Below, one piece after another: positions 26,922 to 35,834 of a DNA stretch of 64,000 nucleotides. The stretch's first letter is position 1. Each line of letters begins with the position of its first letter. The DNA lies in NCBI GenBank assembly GCA_964412105.1, contig CAYPNM010000013.1, forward strand, positions 5,049 through 69,048. The letters are read 5' to 3'. The notes under the pieces are model-generated. The model searched no databases. It was given only the letters and a program-made list of their open reading frames with translations, and was not told where the DNA came from. The position numbers and the translations under genes were made by a program. The DNA is from JAKAGZ01 sp964412105 (GTDB lineage Bacteria > Bacteroidota > Ignavibacteria > Ignavibacteriales > Ignavibacteriaceae).

Positions 26922-28319
26922 TTATTTGCTTGTTCCAACTCTCTCCAATTTGCCCCACGTCATTCTTATACCAAGGAATTCCTCAATTGTGGACATCAGT
27001 TTACTTACATCAATTATTAAAATGAAGAACATTCGGTAGATCAAAGAATAACCAACAAGCCTGAATTCTTCTTTTTCAACTGCAACACAGTATAGTGCAG
27101 TAACAAGATCCAGAAATGCTAATCCTGCCCACCAAAAGAAAATAAGAGATGCTAAACCAAAAAATATTGCTGCTACTATGAAAAACACATTAGCCGCTAT
27201 ATTCATAGCCGGCCAAATCAAAGCCTCATAGAACATTGTCCAAAGTATAAATGTATCACCAAAATTTATTGTCGGATTGAACATCAATTTTTTATGTTTT
27301 CTGATCGATTGCAGAATTCCTCTTGTCCATCTGTAACGCTGCTTTAAGAGTTGAGACAGTTTTTCAGGCGCTTCTGTATATGATATTGAATTTGGCTCAT
27401 AATAAATCTTCCAACCATTTGCCAATATTTTTAGCGTTAAATCTGCATCTTCTGCAAAAGTTTCATCTGAATAATAGCCCGATTCCTCAATCGCCTTTTT
27501 TCTAAACAGTCCTATAGGACCTGGAATTATATTTACTAATTTTACAAAACTCTGTGCGCTTCTTGCCATATTTAAACCTTCGATATATTCCAGAGCCTGA
27601 AGATCTGTAAACAATTTCCTACGGTTTAAAACCTTTACATTACCAGCAACTGCTCCTATTTCTGGATTTGTAAAATGTCTCACAGCAATTGTAATTGAAT
27701 CAGGAGATAGCTGGCTATCACCATCCATACAAAGGACTATTTCTGCTTTTGAATGTTTTATTCCTGCATTGAGAGCTGACGACTTACCACCATTTGGTTT
27801 GTCGATTAGGGAAACCTTAATATTCCCTCTCAAACCCTTTTGAAAACCTACTAATGATTCAGCAACCTGTTTTGTTTTATCATTGGAACCATCATTGACA
27901 ATAATAATCTCATAATTTGAATAATCAAGTTCCAAAAGAGATTTAATTGAATTCTTCACAACTTTTTCTTCATTATAAACAGGAACAATAATCGAAACAA
28001 ATGGAAAAAATCCCTCTGCTGCTTTATAAGTATATTCATTAACATATAGATAGGCCATAACTAGAATTGCAAAATATCTAAATAGCAGCACAAACAGGAA
28101 GATTATCAATGCAACAATTGTGGCATATTCCAGCAAAGAAGTTGTATTCAAAATTGTTTTAGGCATTGTATAGATAATAATTGCAATAAATGCAATTGAT
28201 AAAAGCCCTGAAACAATAATCCTCCTGATAAGCTTAGCTTCTTGGTTCGTATTAGGTTCACTATCCCTAATATTTTTAAGAACTAATGAAACTTTCTTGA
28301 TCCGTTGTTCTTTTTCCAT
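26922..28319 (-). CDS. Processive family 2 glycosyltransferase (PgaC/BcsA-like polysaccharide synthase)
   Basis: This 465-residue inner-membrane synthase has two N-terminal transmembrane segments (about 32-85), a cytosolic GT-A domain and three or four C-terminal hydrophobic segments. Motifs of processive beta-glycan synthases are complete: IIVPVYNEE, VNDGSNDKT, the DxD in CMDGDSQL, EDADLTLK and QRYRWTRG (QxxRW). There is no PilZ domain, so it is closer in layout to PgaC/IcaA than to BcsA. It should polymerise a sugar nucleotide and thread the chain across the membrane. UDP-GlcNAc versus UDP-Glc cannot be decided. Confidence 0.9.
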   Translation of the reverse strand: MEKEQRIKKVSLVLKNIRDSEPNTNQEAKLIRRIIVSGLLSIAFIAIIIYTMPKTILNTTSLLEYATIVALIIFLFVLLFRYFAILVMAYLYVNEYTYKAAEGFFPFVSIIVPVYNEEKVVKNSIKSLLELDYSNYEIIIVNDGSNDKTKQVAESLVGFQKGLRGNIKVSLIDKPNGGKSSALNAGIKHSKAEIVLCMDGDSQLSPDSITIAVRHFTNPEIGAVAGNVKVLNRRKLFTDLQALEYIEGLNMARSAQSFVKLVNIIPGPIGLFRKKAIEESGYYSDETFAEDADLTLKILANGWKIYYEPNSISYTEAPEKLSQLLKQRYRWTRGILQSIRKHKKLMFNPTINFGDTFILWTMFYEALIWPAMNIAANVFFIVAAIFFGLASLIFFWWAGLAFLDLVTALYCVAVEKEEFRLVGYSLIYRMFFILIIDVSKLMSTIEEFLGIRMTWGKLERVGTSK

Positions 28320-28567
28320 ACTAATTGTACAGTTTTTTGAATTAATTATACAATTATAAAGCCATTAAAAAGTCTATATTATTTAAATATTTATAGGCCT
28401 TATTTGTTGCAGATTTGGATAAAATAAAATTTTGTATCAAAATTGGACAATTTCTTAGATATTCAATTTGAACAAAATTTATAAGGCTTTTTAAAATCTA
28501 TTATTACATTAGACTTCTAAAGAGCCTATTAAAATCCAGAAACCACAAATTTTATTTTGCTTATAAA

Positions 28568-31444
28568 TTAGAAGTTCCAGTATGCACTTAAATAAGCTGA
28601 GAATGAACTGTATCCAATAGTACTTTGGTAAGTGCTACCATATGCCATATAGCCCTGAAGGGTAAATTGTTTTACTAATTTCCAGTTAAGCGAAATATAA
28701 AGCTGTCGGATGATATAAGAGCTATTCGAGATTACCCCAAGCTTTCCGCCTGCAGTAATTTTAGACAGTTTATCGTTGGATTTATAAATATCAAAATCTC
28801 CAAACAAACTGTGTGATGAATAGTTTTGCGGAGAATAATAATACTTACTAGAGAATAGATAATTTAAATTTTCATATTCATAGCCAATTAGAATTTCCGG
28901 TGAGAAATATTTACCTAATCTTACATTAATTTTATGCCCGCTGTTACCGTCAGTCACACTTAAGAAATTCAAATCAGTATATAATTTAACTCCGCCATTA
29001 AATTTGTAATAGCCAATAAATCGTGTATTATCCACATTTTCTCGCCTACTAACAAGGTTTGGTGAATATAAAATCTCCGCAGCATCCAGTCGGTTGAAAG
29101 AGAGTGTCGCTGAATATTTCTCTCCATCCTCTGCTCTAATGAATGAATTTGCTATAGTTTTATTTCCGGAGTCTTGGTAGATTGCATTACCCCACCCCAT
29201 TCCGAAGGATAAATTTTTAGCCAGATGAATCAGCATATTAACTTTGATGCTATTAATATTTTGGTTTACTGAGTCATTTGATAGCTCAGTCCGGAATCCT
29301 TCAACACCCAACATTAAAAAAGAAGTAATGCCCAAATCCGCTCTTAAACCCTGATTGTTAAGCCTAAATCCTAAATTATCTCCATAATATGATCCGTAGG
29401 GTGTAAGCATACCATAAGACAGGAAGGCTGAATTTCCAGTACCAAATCCAGGCTTTGGCAGCCAACTTTCTCTTTGTTCAATTAATGCAACCTGTGAAGA
29501 ATCCAATTTCATATTCACTTTCATGTTTCTGTAAACATCTGCGGCTTCACTATACTGCTGCATCATTGAATATGAATCACCTAAGTAAAGATTGGTTGTA
29601 AAATTATCTGGCTTTTCCTTTACTAATCTTTGGAAAGAGTTGAGAGCATTTACTGAGTCTCTCATATAATAATAGGTCTTGGCTCGCATTAAATCAGTTT
29701 CAAAATCATATTTCTTTTTAAGCAACTCGCTATAAATTTCTATGGCTTTTTCATAATTCTTCGCGCAAACATTAACGTCTGCAAATTCTTTTTGAATGAG
29801 AACATTTGACGGTGTGCTAGCCATATATTCTTTATATTTTTTTAAAGCCTGCTGGCAATGATTCTCATAAGCAAGCCGACGACCTTCCTGTAATATGTCG
29901 AATAGTCTTGCCTGCTCAGCAACAACTTTACCTTCTTTAAAGTCTGATTCCAGTTGATCTACCGCCGGATTTGTTGGATCTAATTCTTTTATTCGGTTTA
30001 ATAAAGACCTTGATTCTTCAAAATCTCTCTTCTGAATTGTTAGCGACGCTAATGCTATGGTTGCTTGTAAATCTTTAGGATTTTTAGAGACCATATCCTG
30101 GAGTACTGGCTTAACATCATCAAGATTCTCGCCCTGCCAGACTGACAACTGAGCATTAAAAAGTTTATATGAATAATTGTTTGGCTCAGATTTTAGCAAT
30201 CCATCCATAACCGAAAGCGCTTTAATAAAATCCTTGTTTTCTGCAGCTAATCTTGCATATAAATATTTTACATCATTATTATTTTTAGATGTTGTTTTTG
30301 TAAGGTAATTATCCAACACAACAAGTCCGCTATTATAATCACCTGTTTTATAGTAATATTCAGCAAGGATCATAACTGCTTTTTTGTTTGTAGGATTCTT
30401 TTTTACCAAAGCCGAATATTTATCTATTTCTTCATGATAAAATTTATTAAGACTCACCTTTAACTCTGTTTGATACTTCTGATATTCTAGAGACTTTGAT
30501 GTTGTATCCTCCGATAAAATATCCAGTTGCTGAAGTGCTTCCACATATCTTTTTGCCTTAACAAGTTCCTTCACAAGTTTAAATCTCAATTCATTATTAG
30601 CGGGGTCCTTTTTTAGCAGCTTGAAATCTCTATCTATCGGATATACAAAAACCTTTCTTACCAGGCTCCTGCCATGCCGGAATGAAGTATCATTTATTGC
30701 ATAAATGTAACCGTTACCTTTTGCCTGATCAAGACCTGCCTGAGCTTCCTTGAAATAAGGCTTTAATGCCAGTGCGTGTTCAAATGCATCAATCGCGACC
30801 TTTTTTTTCCCGAGCCAAAGTGAAAAGTAACCATATCTCGACCACAATCTTTGATCATTAGGATATTTTTCAATATATTTTTCAAGTATCGGTTCGCCCT
30901 TAGCTATATGATTATTTTTCGCCAAAATTTCAGTATATCTAATTATCTCGTCTGCTGAAGCCTCCTCTCTAGCCAAATATTGATCATACCAATCTTCAGC
31001 CATTGGCCAGTTACCAAGGTTTTTATAGCATTTACCGATTTCAAGATAATTAATCGCCTTGTTGGAATTGATTGCCAACTCCCTCTTATATCCTTCAATA
31101 TTATTATATAAAAGTGAATACCATGCTGAAGTAGCTCTGTTAAGATTTGATTGGACTTCTTTATTTTTAGGTTCTAATTTTAAAGCAGATCTATAATCAT
31201 AGACTGCATATTCATAATCTTTTCTTTTCTCGTAGCATATACCACGAAGATCGTAACCAAGGGCTTTCTGGGGTTCTGCTGAAATGTACCTGTTTAAAAG
31301 ATCAATAGCCTCGCCGTATCGTCCAAACTGCATTTGTTTTTGTGCTTCCAATCTTAATTCTTCCGACTGAGTCTGGGCGAATATTATATTACAAGACAAA
31401 AATGCAATAGGGAGAACGACCAAGATAAAAATTGTCTTTTTCAT
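28568..31444 (-). CDS. TPR-repeat outer-membrane export protein with C-terminal beta-barrel (PgaA/YaiO-like layout)
   Basis: The 958-residue product starts with a signal peptide (MKKTIFILVVLPIAFLS, probable cleavage near 23). Residues about 25-670 are tandem tetratricopeptide repeats (for example AIDLLNRYISAEPQKALGYD and AVYDYRSALKLEPKNKEVQS). Residues about 690-958 are alternating-residue strands ending YLSAYWNF, with a terminal Phe typical of outer-membrane barrels. This superhelix-plus-barrel layout is shared with PgaA, BcsC and AlgK/AlgE, which carry polymer across the periplasm and outer membrane. It is 14 bases from the ATPase gene upstream and 248 bases from the synthase gene downstream. 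Confidence 0.85.
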   Translation of the reverse strand: MKKTIFILVVLPIAFLSCNIIFAQTQSEELRLEAQKQMQFGRYGEAIDLLNRYISAEPQKALGYDLRGICYEKRKDYEYAVYDYRSALKLEPKNKEVQSNLNRATSAWYSLLYNNIEGYKRELAINSNKAINYLEIGKCYKNLGNWPMAEDWYDQYLAREEASADEIIRYTEILAKNNHIAKGEPILEKYIEKYPNDQRLWSRYGYFSLWLGKKKVAIDAFEHALALKPYFKEAQAGLDQAKGNGYIYAINDTSFRHGRSLVRKVFVYPIDRDFKLLKKDPANNELRFKLVKELVKAKRYVEALQQLDILSEDTTSKSLEYQKYQTELKVSLNKFYHEEIDKYSALVKKNPTNKKAVMILAEYYYKTGDYNSGLVVLDNYLTKTTSKNNNDVKYLYARLAAENKDFIKALSVMDGLLKSEPNNYSYKLFNAQLSVWQGENLDDVKPVLQDMVSKNPKDLQATIALASLTIQKRDFEESRSLLNRIKELDPTNPAVDQLESDFKEGKVVAEQARLFDILQEGRRLAYENHCQQALKKYKEYMASTPSNVLIQKEFADVNVCAKNYEKAIEIYSELLKKKYDFETDLMRAKTYYYMRDSVNALNSFQRLVKEKPDNFTTNLYLGDSYSMMQQYSEAADVYRNMKVNMKLDSSQVALIEQRESWLPKPGFGTGNSAFLSYGMLTPYGSYYGDNLGFRLNNQGLRADLGITSFLMLGVEGFRTELSNDSVNQNINSIKVNMLIHLAKNLSFGMGWGNAIYQDSGNKTIANSFIRAEDGEKYSATLSFNRLDAAEILYSPNLVSRRENVDNTRFIGYYKFNGGVKLYTDLNFLSVTDGNSGHKINVRLGKYFSPEILIGYEYENLNYLFSSKYYYSPQNYSSHSLFGDFDIYKSNDKLSKITAGGKLGVISNSSYIIRQLYISLNWKLVKQFTLQGYMAYGSTYQSTIGYSSFSAYLSAYWNF

Positions 31445-31458
31445 TAACCTATTATCTT

Positions 31459-32721
31459 TTAATTACTATATAATTTGTTTTTCCCCTCTGTTTCTTCTGC
31501 TAAGAGCAAGTGAATCATATCATCAGAATTCTGAATTTTTTCATCGACTTTTACTGCATATACAAGAATATGCAGCAACATTTCTTCTTCATTTTCGCTT
31601 TGGTTAATGGGTAAGTTGGCTTTCACCTTACCAATAATGTTGTCTATGCTCTTTGGATCTTCTTTTGTTATCAGGACTACTACATTATTATTTAGTTGGC
31701 AAATTTTATCTTTTCTATCTGTAGCAAGGCGAACAGCACTTTGAAGTTGGGTTAACGTCAGCAAACTTTTTGATTCTGCTATTTTGTCAAGACGAAAAGA
31801 CATCAGAGTAAAAACCTGGCCGGTGCTTTTAAAAAACGCTATCTGATTATTCAGAATTAATTTAAAATCATTTTCATTGTAATATGATGTAAAGTTATAA
31901 GATCCTGCAGGAACATTTACTTCAGCTAGTGTTTTATATTTTTTGGACACTGATTTAGATTCTTCTGTCTGAACTTTTTCATCCTTGGTTTTTATTTTTG
32001 GGTAATTTATAACGACCCCTTTGTATGGTTCAACTTTATAGGGAGAAGTAAATTGACCTTCTGTATGTCCAATATTAGGAATTATAGTCATCATCCCGCT
32101 GCCATCTGATGTCGTTTTTGCATCCTGGCTTATATCGAGTTTTATGATCCCTGTTGCGCTGGTATTTAAAGTATCTACAATGGCCTGACTAGCTTCAGAA
32201 GCAGGTTCAGCTACTACATATAAACTAGTTATTCCGCTTTCTTCTATTGCCTCACAGGTTTTTGAAAATGAATATTGAAGCAATGAAAGGTCGTTGAATC
32301 CAATAAAAGGTGTTAATTCATCAAAGACTACCTTATGCGGATTGTATTGATCAACGACAGTTACAATATCATTTAGATATTCGGCTAGAAAGTCGTCTAT
32401 ATTTCCCGATTCAAATAGATCAGAGGGTGTAGCTACCCTTACCACAATTATTAAATTCTGATTCATATAAGCTTGAAGATCAAGATCAATTGATGCAGCC
32501 TGAATAAGGAGATCTTTTGGGCGCATACTTGTAAAATACAAGCAGACATTATTTTGCCTGGCACTTTCCATTGCATATTGCAGGCTTAATAAGGTTCTAC
32601 CGGATTTGCGGGCCCCGACCAACATATAAGTACCTCCCTTATACAGGCCACCCCAAACCTTATCCACCAAAGGAATTCCGGAGCTTAAGAGTTGTACTTT
32701 AGGACTCATAATATTACTCAA
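31459..32721 (-). CDS. KaiC-like ATPase domain fused to a degenerate GGDEF-like domain
   Basis: The 420-residue protein opens with a RecA/KaiC-type domain (GIPLVDKVWGGLYKGGTYMLVG). Its P-loop is GARKSGRT (36-43), with Arg42 in place of the invariant Lys. A Walker B-like strand follows (HKVVFDELTPF). After a polar linker, residues about 280-415 have the rhythm of a GGDEF domain (FTLMSFRLDKIAE, then KICQLNNNVVVLITKED), with LNNN where GGDEF should be, so it cannot be a normal diguanylate cyclase. It might bind nucleotide or c-di-GMP as a sensor. It directly precedes the TPR export gene, suggesting cytoplasmic control of export or synthesis. The GGDEF-like reading is inference. Confidence 0.65.
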   Translation of the reverse strand: MSNIMSPKVQLLSSGIPLVDKVWGGLYKGGTYMLVGARKSGRTLLSLQYAMESARQNNVCLYFTSMRPKDLLIQAASIDLDLQAYMNQNLIIVVRVATPSDLFESGNIDDFLAEYLNDIVTVVDQYNPHKVVFDELTPFIGFNDLSLLQYSFSKTCEAIEESGITSLYVVAEPASEASQAIVDTLNTSATGIIKLDISQDAKTTSDGSGMMTIIPNIGHTEGQFTSPYKVEPYKGVVINYPKIKTKDEKVQTEESKSVSKKYKTLAEVNVPAGSYNFTSYYNENDFKLILNNQIAFFKSTGQVFTLMSFRLDKIAESKSLLTLTQLQSAVRLATDRKDKICQLNNNVVVLITKEDPKSIDNIIGKVKANLPINQSENEEEMLLHILVYAVKVDEKIQNSDDMIHLLLAEETEGKNKLYSN

Positions 32722-33064
32722 TTTTATCGGGAATAAACAAAGATTATGCCGTGCATAAGTCTAATTTATTCACTGGATTTTAGTCATTATTTAGATAAAA
32801 AGCCGGACTATTCGAATACATTTAATAATAAAAATGTATCATTATGTTACGTTTTTGTTCATAATAATAGCTAAAGTGAGATGGGCTCAATTTACAACTA
32901 TAGCCACTCTTTTGCTATTTCGATACTATCCAAAGAAAAAACAATAGATAGAAAGGTATCAAACTGGAAGATAATAATTTGAAATTAGGCGTAAAATTTA
33001 GAAATTGCTTAAATAACAAGCATCCGGTTAAGGACGCTCCTGGAGGAGCAAGGTAAATGAGAGA
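32722..33064. other. Gene-less 343-bp stretch upstream of the ATPase-export-synthase genes
   Basis: No reading frame or RNA gene is apparent. A short inverted repeat GCTCC-tgga-GGAGC (33036-33049) lies just past the GH9 stop but lacks a following T-run on either strand. The stretch probably holds the promoter for the ATPase-TPR-synthase series. I compared it with c-di-GMP riboswitch consensus by eye and saw no match. Confidence 0.5.
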
Positions 33065-34717
33065 TTATTTTTCCTTTAAATTACCAAAGACAAATATTGC
33101 AGTAGCATTACCAACTATTGTAGGTTCATTTGTAATAAAATCCTCCCTATCATCATAATATTTTGCGATTTTACTATTAAACTCATCATATTTAAAATTA
33201 GTTCGATCAATCTTATATGATTTAAGCAAGTTTTCAGGAGCCGGACCTGCTGTTAGGGCTCCAGGCAAATAACCGTTTTTAAAGTAGGCAATCTGCGAAT
33301 GAAGATGAACAGGAAATACACTACCTATATTATATATAAATGATACCCCCCATGGATTTCTTCCAAGGATATAATCTTTTTGATAGGCAGCAAGTGAATC
33401 GAATACATTTTCTCCTTTTAAATTCCTGTATAGGATATTCTGAAAAACAATTCCTAATAATGAGTTTGTAGTTCCCCAGCTAAAGTCCATCCCCTCTTTA
33501 AAAATTGATTTTTCTTTATGATTATTAAAATCATTTAGATTATTAAATATATATTCACTAAATCTTGGAATGTGCTGCGCAATTCTGTAATCAGCTAAAG
33601 AATTTATGTCGCCCCAACTCCACCAATAATCAGACTTTGCACTATCTCCATATGTTTCTGCATCCTTCAGATATTTAGGATTTTTTGTAGTATTGTAAAG
33701 TTCAATTGCTCCTAAAGCCAATTTACCCCAAAAGCTTTTGTCTTTATAAAATCCGGTACCAGAGGAATCAATATTGGGAACTTGATTTCTTATAGAATAA
33801 ATATTGACCGCTGCCGCCAGACATTTATTAGCAAATTCATCATATCGAAACTTTTCTTTCCAGACTTTCGCACCTAAAGACATAGCTGCACAAAAAATAC
33901 CAATCTGGTTTTTTCCAATTGACTCAATCCCTACGCGGTCGTATCTTAAAGTATCATTTTCAGGCAGCCTCCAACCTACATCGTGATCGCGCACATCCTG
34001 AACCTGAGTAATTAATTTATCCTTTCTATAATTGGCTCTTAAAAGCCAATCGAGACCGATTTTGGCTTCCTCAAGTATATCAGGGACATCATTATGATTA
34101 TCATCCATATCAAATTTATCTTGATCGAATTCATAGGAAAAAATCATTACATATGTGGAATAAGCAATAGTCGATAAAAATTTTATATAATCTCCTGCAT
34201 CGTGCCACCCGCCTGTAACATCTACCATCCCCAAATTTGATTCACCTTTAACACTTGCTACATCTGATAAATGGCAGGGCGCATGGAGATAAGGATTAGT
34301 AGGTCCACATCGCTGAACTTTGAAAAATAATAATAACGAATCAACAATGGTATTATAGACATTGTTATTAATGGTGAAAGGATAGGAAGATACGCCATTA
34401 AGCTCGATTTTATATCTGCCTGGTTTTTTAATCCTAGTGAATGAAAGTGTATAACAATATGGAAATTTGCCATAAGAAAATACTGAGTCATTAAACCTAT
34501 TATGAAAAATAACTCTGTTGTTGTTAAGATCTTTTACTACAAAGCCTTTTTTCCAATTTAAGGGAGCCTTAGATAAAACAACTGCTGTTTTAATATCATT
34601 TACCTTAAATCCAACCTGATTAGTTCTGATAAATATTGATTTGCTTTGTGCAGAGTTCAACACCAAAGGCAGAATTGTAAAAGAAACTAAAATAAATAAT
34701 CTGAGTGCGGTTTTCAT
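33065..34717 (-). CDS. Secreted glycoside hydrolase family 9 endoglucanase
   Basis: The 550-residue product has a signal peptide (about 1-24), an Ig-like CelD_N domain (about 28-120) and an alpha/alpha barrel GH9 domain. The catalytic Asp region is GGWHDAGDYIKF (Asp173, Asp176), and the acid Glu is in NEPTIVGNA (Glu531). A conserved LGRNPWGVSFIYNIG segment and an HLHSQIA segment precede it. The enzyme should cut beta-1,4-glucans outside the cytoplasm. Its place between a receiver gene and the synthase/export genes suggests it trims or releases the polymer made there, as BcsZ does for cellulose, though a nutritional cellulase role is possible. Confidence 0.9.
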   Translation of the reverse strand: MKTALRLFILVSFTILPLVLNSAQSKSIFIRTNQVGFKVNDIKTAVVLSKAPLNWKKGFVVKDLNNNRVIFHNRFNDSVFSYGKFPYCYTLSFTRIKKPGRYKIELNGVSSYPFTINNNVYNTIVDSLLLFFKVQRCGPTNPYLHAPCHLSDVASVKGESNLGMVDVTGGWHDAGDYIKFLSTIAYSTYVMIFSYEFDQDKFDMDDNHNDVPDILEEAKIGLDWLLRANYRKDKLITQVQDVRDHDVGWRLPENDTLRYDRVGIESIGKNQIGIFCAAMSLGAKVWKEKFRYDEFANKCLAAAVNIYSIRNQVPNIDSSGTGFYKDKSFWGKLALGAIELYNTTKNPKYLKDAETYGDSAKSDYWWSWGDINSLADYRIAQHIPRFSEYIFNNLNDFNNHKEKSIFKEGMDFSWGTTNSLLGIVFQNILYRNLKGENVFDSLAAYQKDYILGRNPWGVSFIYNIGSVFPVHLHSQIAYFKNGYLPGALTAGPAPENLLKSYKIDRTNFKYDEFNSKIAKYYDDREDFITNEPTIVGNATAIFVFGNLKEK

Positions 34718-34766
34718 AATAGTGATTTAGGTGATCAAATAATAAGAGATGTAAGATAGAAAAGGA

Positions 34767-35150
34767 TTATGCTACAGCTGTTATATTTCTGATGCTGTCC
34801 ATAAAATCTTCTTTCATTACGGGCTTTGTCAAATAATCACTCGCACCCTGTTCCAGGTATTTTTCTTTATCCCCGTCCATAGCATAAGCGGTAACAACAA
34901 GCACAGGGAAATCCTTCTTATTCATCTCATTTCTTAATTCGTTGAGAACTGCAGTCCCATCCAGTTTTCCAGGCAGGTTGATATCGAGAATTAGAAGATC
35001 ATAATTATTTTCCCTCAGTAATTTTATACCCATTTCAGCTGTATCCGCTACTTCCAGAGAGTATTGATCTCTTAAATAAACTCTAAATATTAATTGTGTA
35101 TCCAGATTATCTTCTATAAGTAAAATCTTCTGTCTGTCATTTATATTCAT
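34767..35150 (-). CDS. Stand-alone CheY-like receiver
   Basis: This 127-residue single-domain response regulator has acidic pair Glu13/Asp14 (LLIEDN), phospho-Asp56 (LILDINLPG), TAY and KPV motifs. It has no output domain. It closely resembles the receiver at the end of the PAS hybrid protein at 21038-24445: both share an IF.V segment, a DINL.G segment and TAY...GDKEK with KP..KE. It may exchange phosphate with, or compete against, that domain. It is 49 bases from the GH9 gene. Confidence 0.92.
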   Translation of the reverse strand: MNINDRQKILLIEDNLDTQLIFRVYLRDQYSLEVADTAEMGIKLLRENNYDLLILDINLPGKLDGTAVLNELRNEMNKKDFPVLVVTAYAMDGDKEKYLEQGASDYLTKPVMKEDFMDSIRNITAVA

Positions 35151-35192
35151 AAATTCCTTAACTTTTTATTCCTTTTTACTCTTAAAAACTAT

Positions 35193-35834
35193 TTACGATC
35201 CCTCAACTTCTTCTTTTTTTGTAGGGAAATTAGTTCCAATTATTTCGTCCCACAACGGAGAACTAACGCCAAAACCAAGTTCTGGATTTTCATAATGATG
35301 TCTAATGTGGTGTTTTTTTATTGCAAGCCAAAACTTATTATGAATATTAAAATGGTGAACAGCATAATGAGTCATATCATAGAATAAATATCCGACTATG
35401 AATCCGACAAAAAACGGAGCAACTAAAACATTGCCAAATAATAAATAAAATAAGTAGTAAAATAAAACGGCAAGCGGGATACTTACTGAAGGGGGCATAA
35501 CAAGTCTTTTGGAGTCACTCGGATAATCATGGTGAACTCCGTGAAAAATAAAGTGAATTTTTTTACCAAATTTTGATTTGGCCGGGAAATGGAAAATAAA
35601 TCTGTGCAAAGTATATTCAGCAAATGTCCATACAAATATTCCAATAAACACCAGTGCTATTAATGTTCTGAAGGAAATATCAAAATCAAAGATTGATCTG
35701 TATAAGAAATATCCTATTACGGGTAAATAAATATATAATGGTACTGTAAAGTGTACTTTCGATAAAGCTTCCAAAAAATCATTTTCAAACATTCTGACTG
35801 TTTCATCTTTATTAGAGACAAAATTCTTAGCCAT
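35193..35834 (-). CDS. Fatty acid hydroxylase / sterol desaturase superfamily membrane protein
   Basis: This 213-residue membrane protein has four or five hydrophobic segments and a di-iron histidine set: HRFIFH, HGVHHDYP, HHFNIH and HHIRHHYENP. The pattern and the C-terminal FGVSSPLWDEIIGTNF match the FA2H-like fatty acid 2-hydroxylase group. It probably hydroxylates acyl chains of membrane or sphingolipid-like lipids using O2, which would imply at least microaerobic metabolism. It lies 42 bases upstream of the lone receiver gene. A link to the exopolysaccharide locus is positional only. Confidence 0.85.
   Translation of the reverse strand: MAKNFVSNKDETVRMFENDFLEALSKVHFTVPLYIYLPVIGYFLYRSIFDFDISFRTLIALVFIGIFVWTFAEYTLHRFIFHFPAKSKFGKKIHFIFHGVHHDYPSDSKRLVMPPSVSIPLAVLFYYLFYLLFGNVLVAPFFVGFIVGYLFYDMTHYAVHHFNIHNKFWLAIKKHHIRHHYENPELGFGVSSPLWDEIIGTNFPTKKEEVEGS

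Noticed and set aside
33036..33049. GCTCC/GGAGC hairpin as terminator of the GH9 gene
   Set aside because: The stem is only five base pairs and no U-tract follows on either strand.
32722..33064. c-di-GMP riboswitch upstream of the ATPase gene
   Set aside because: Looked for because of the exopolysaccharide context, but the conserved GEMM core was not seen on either strand.
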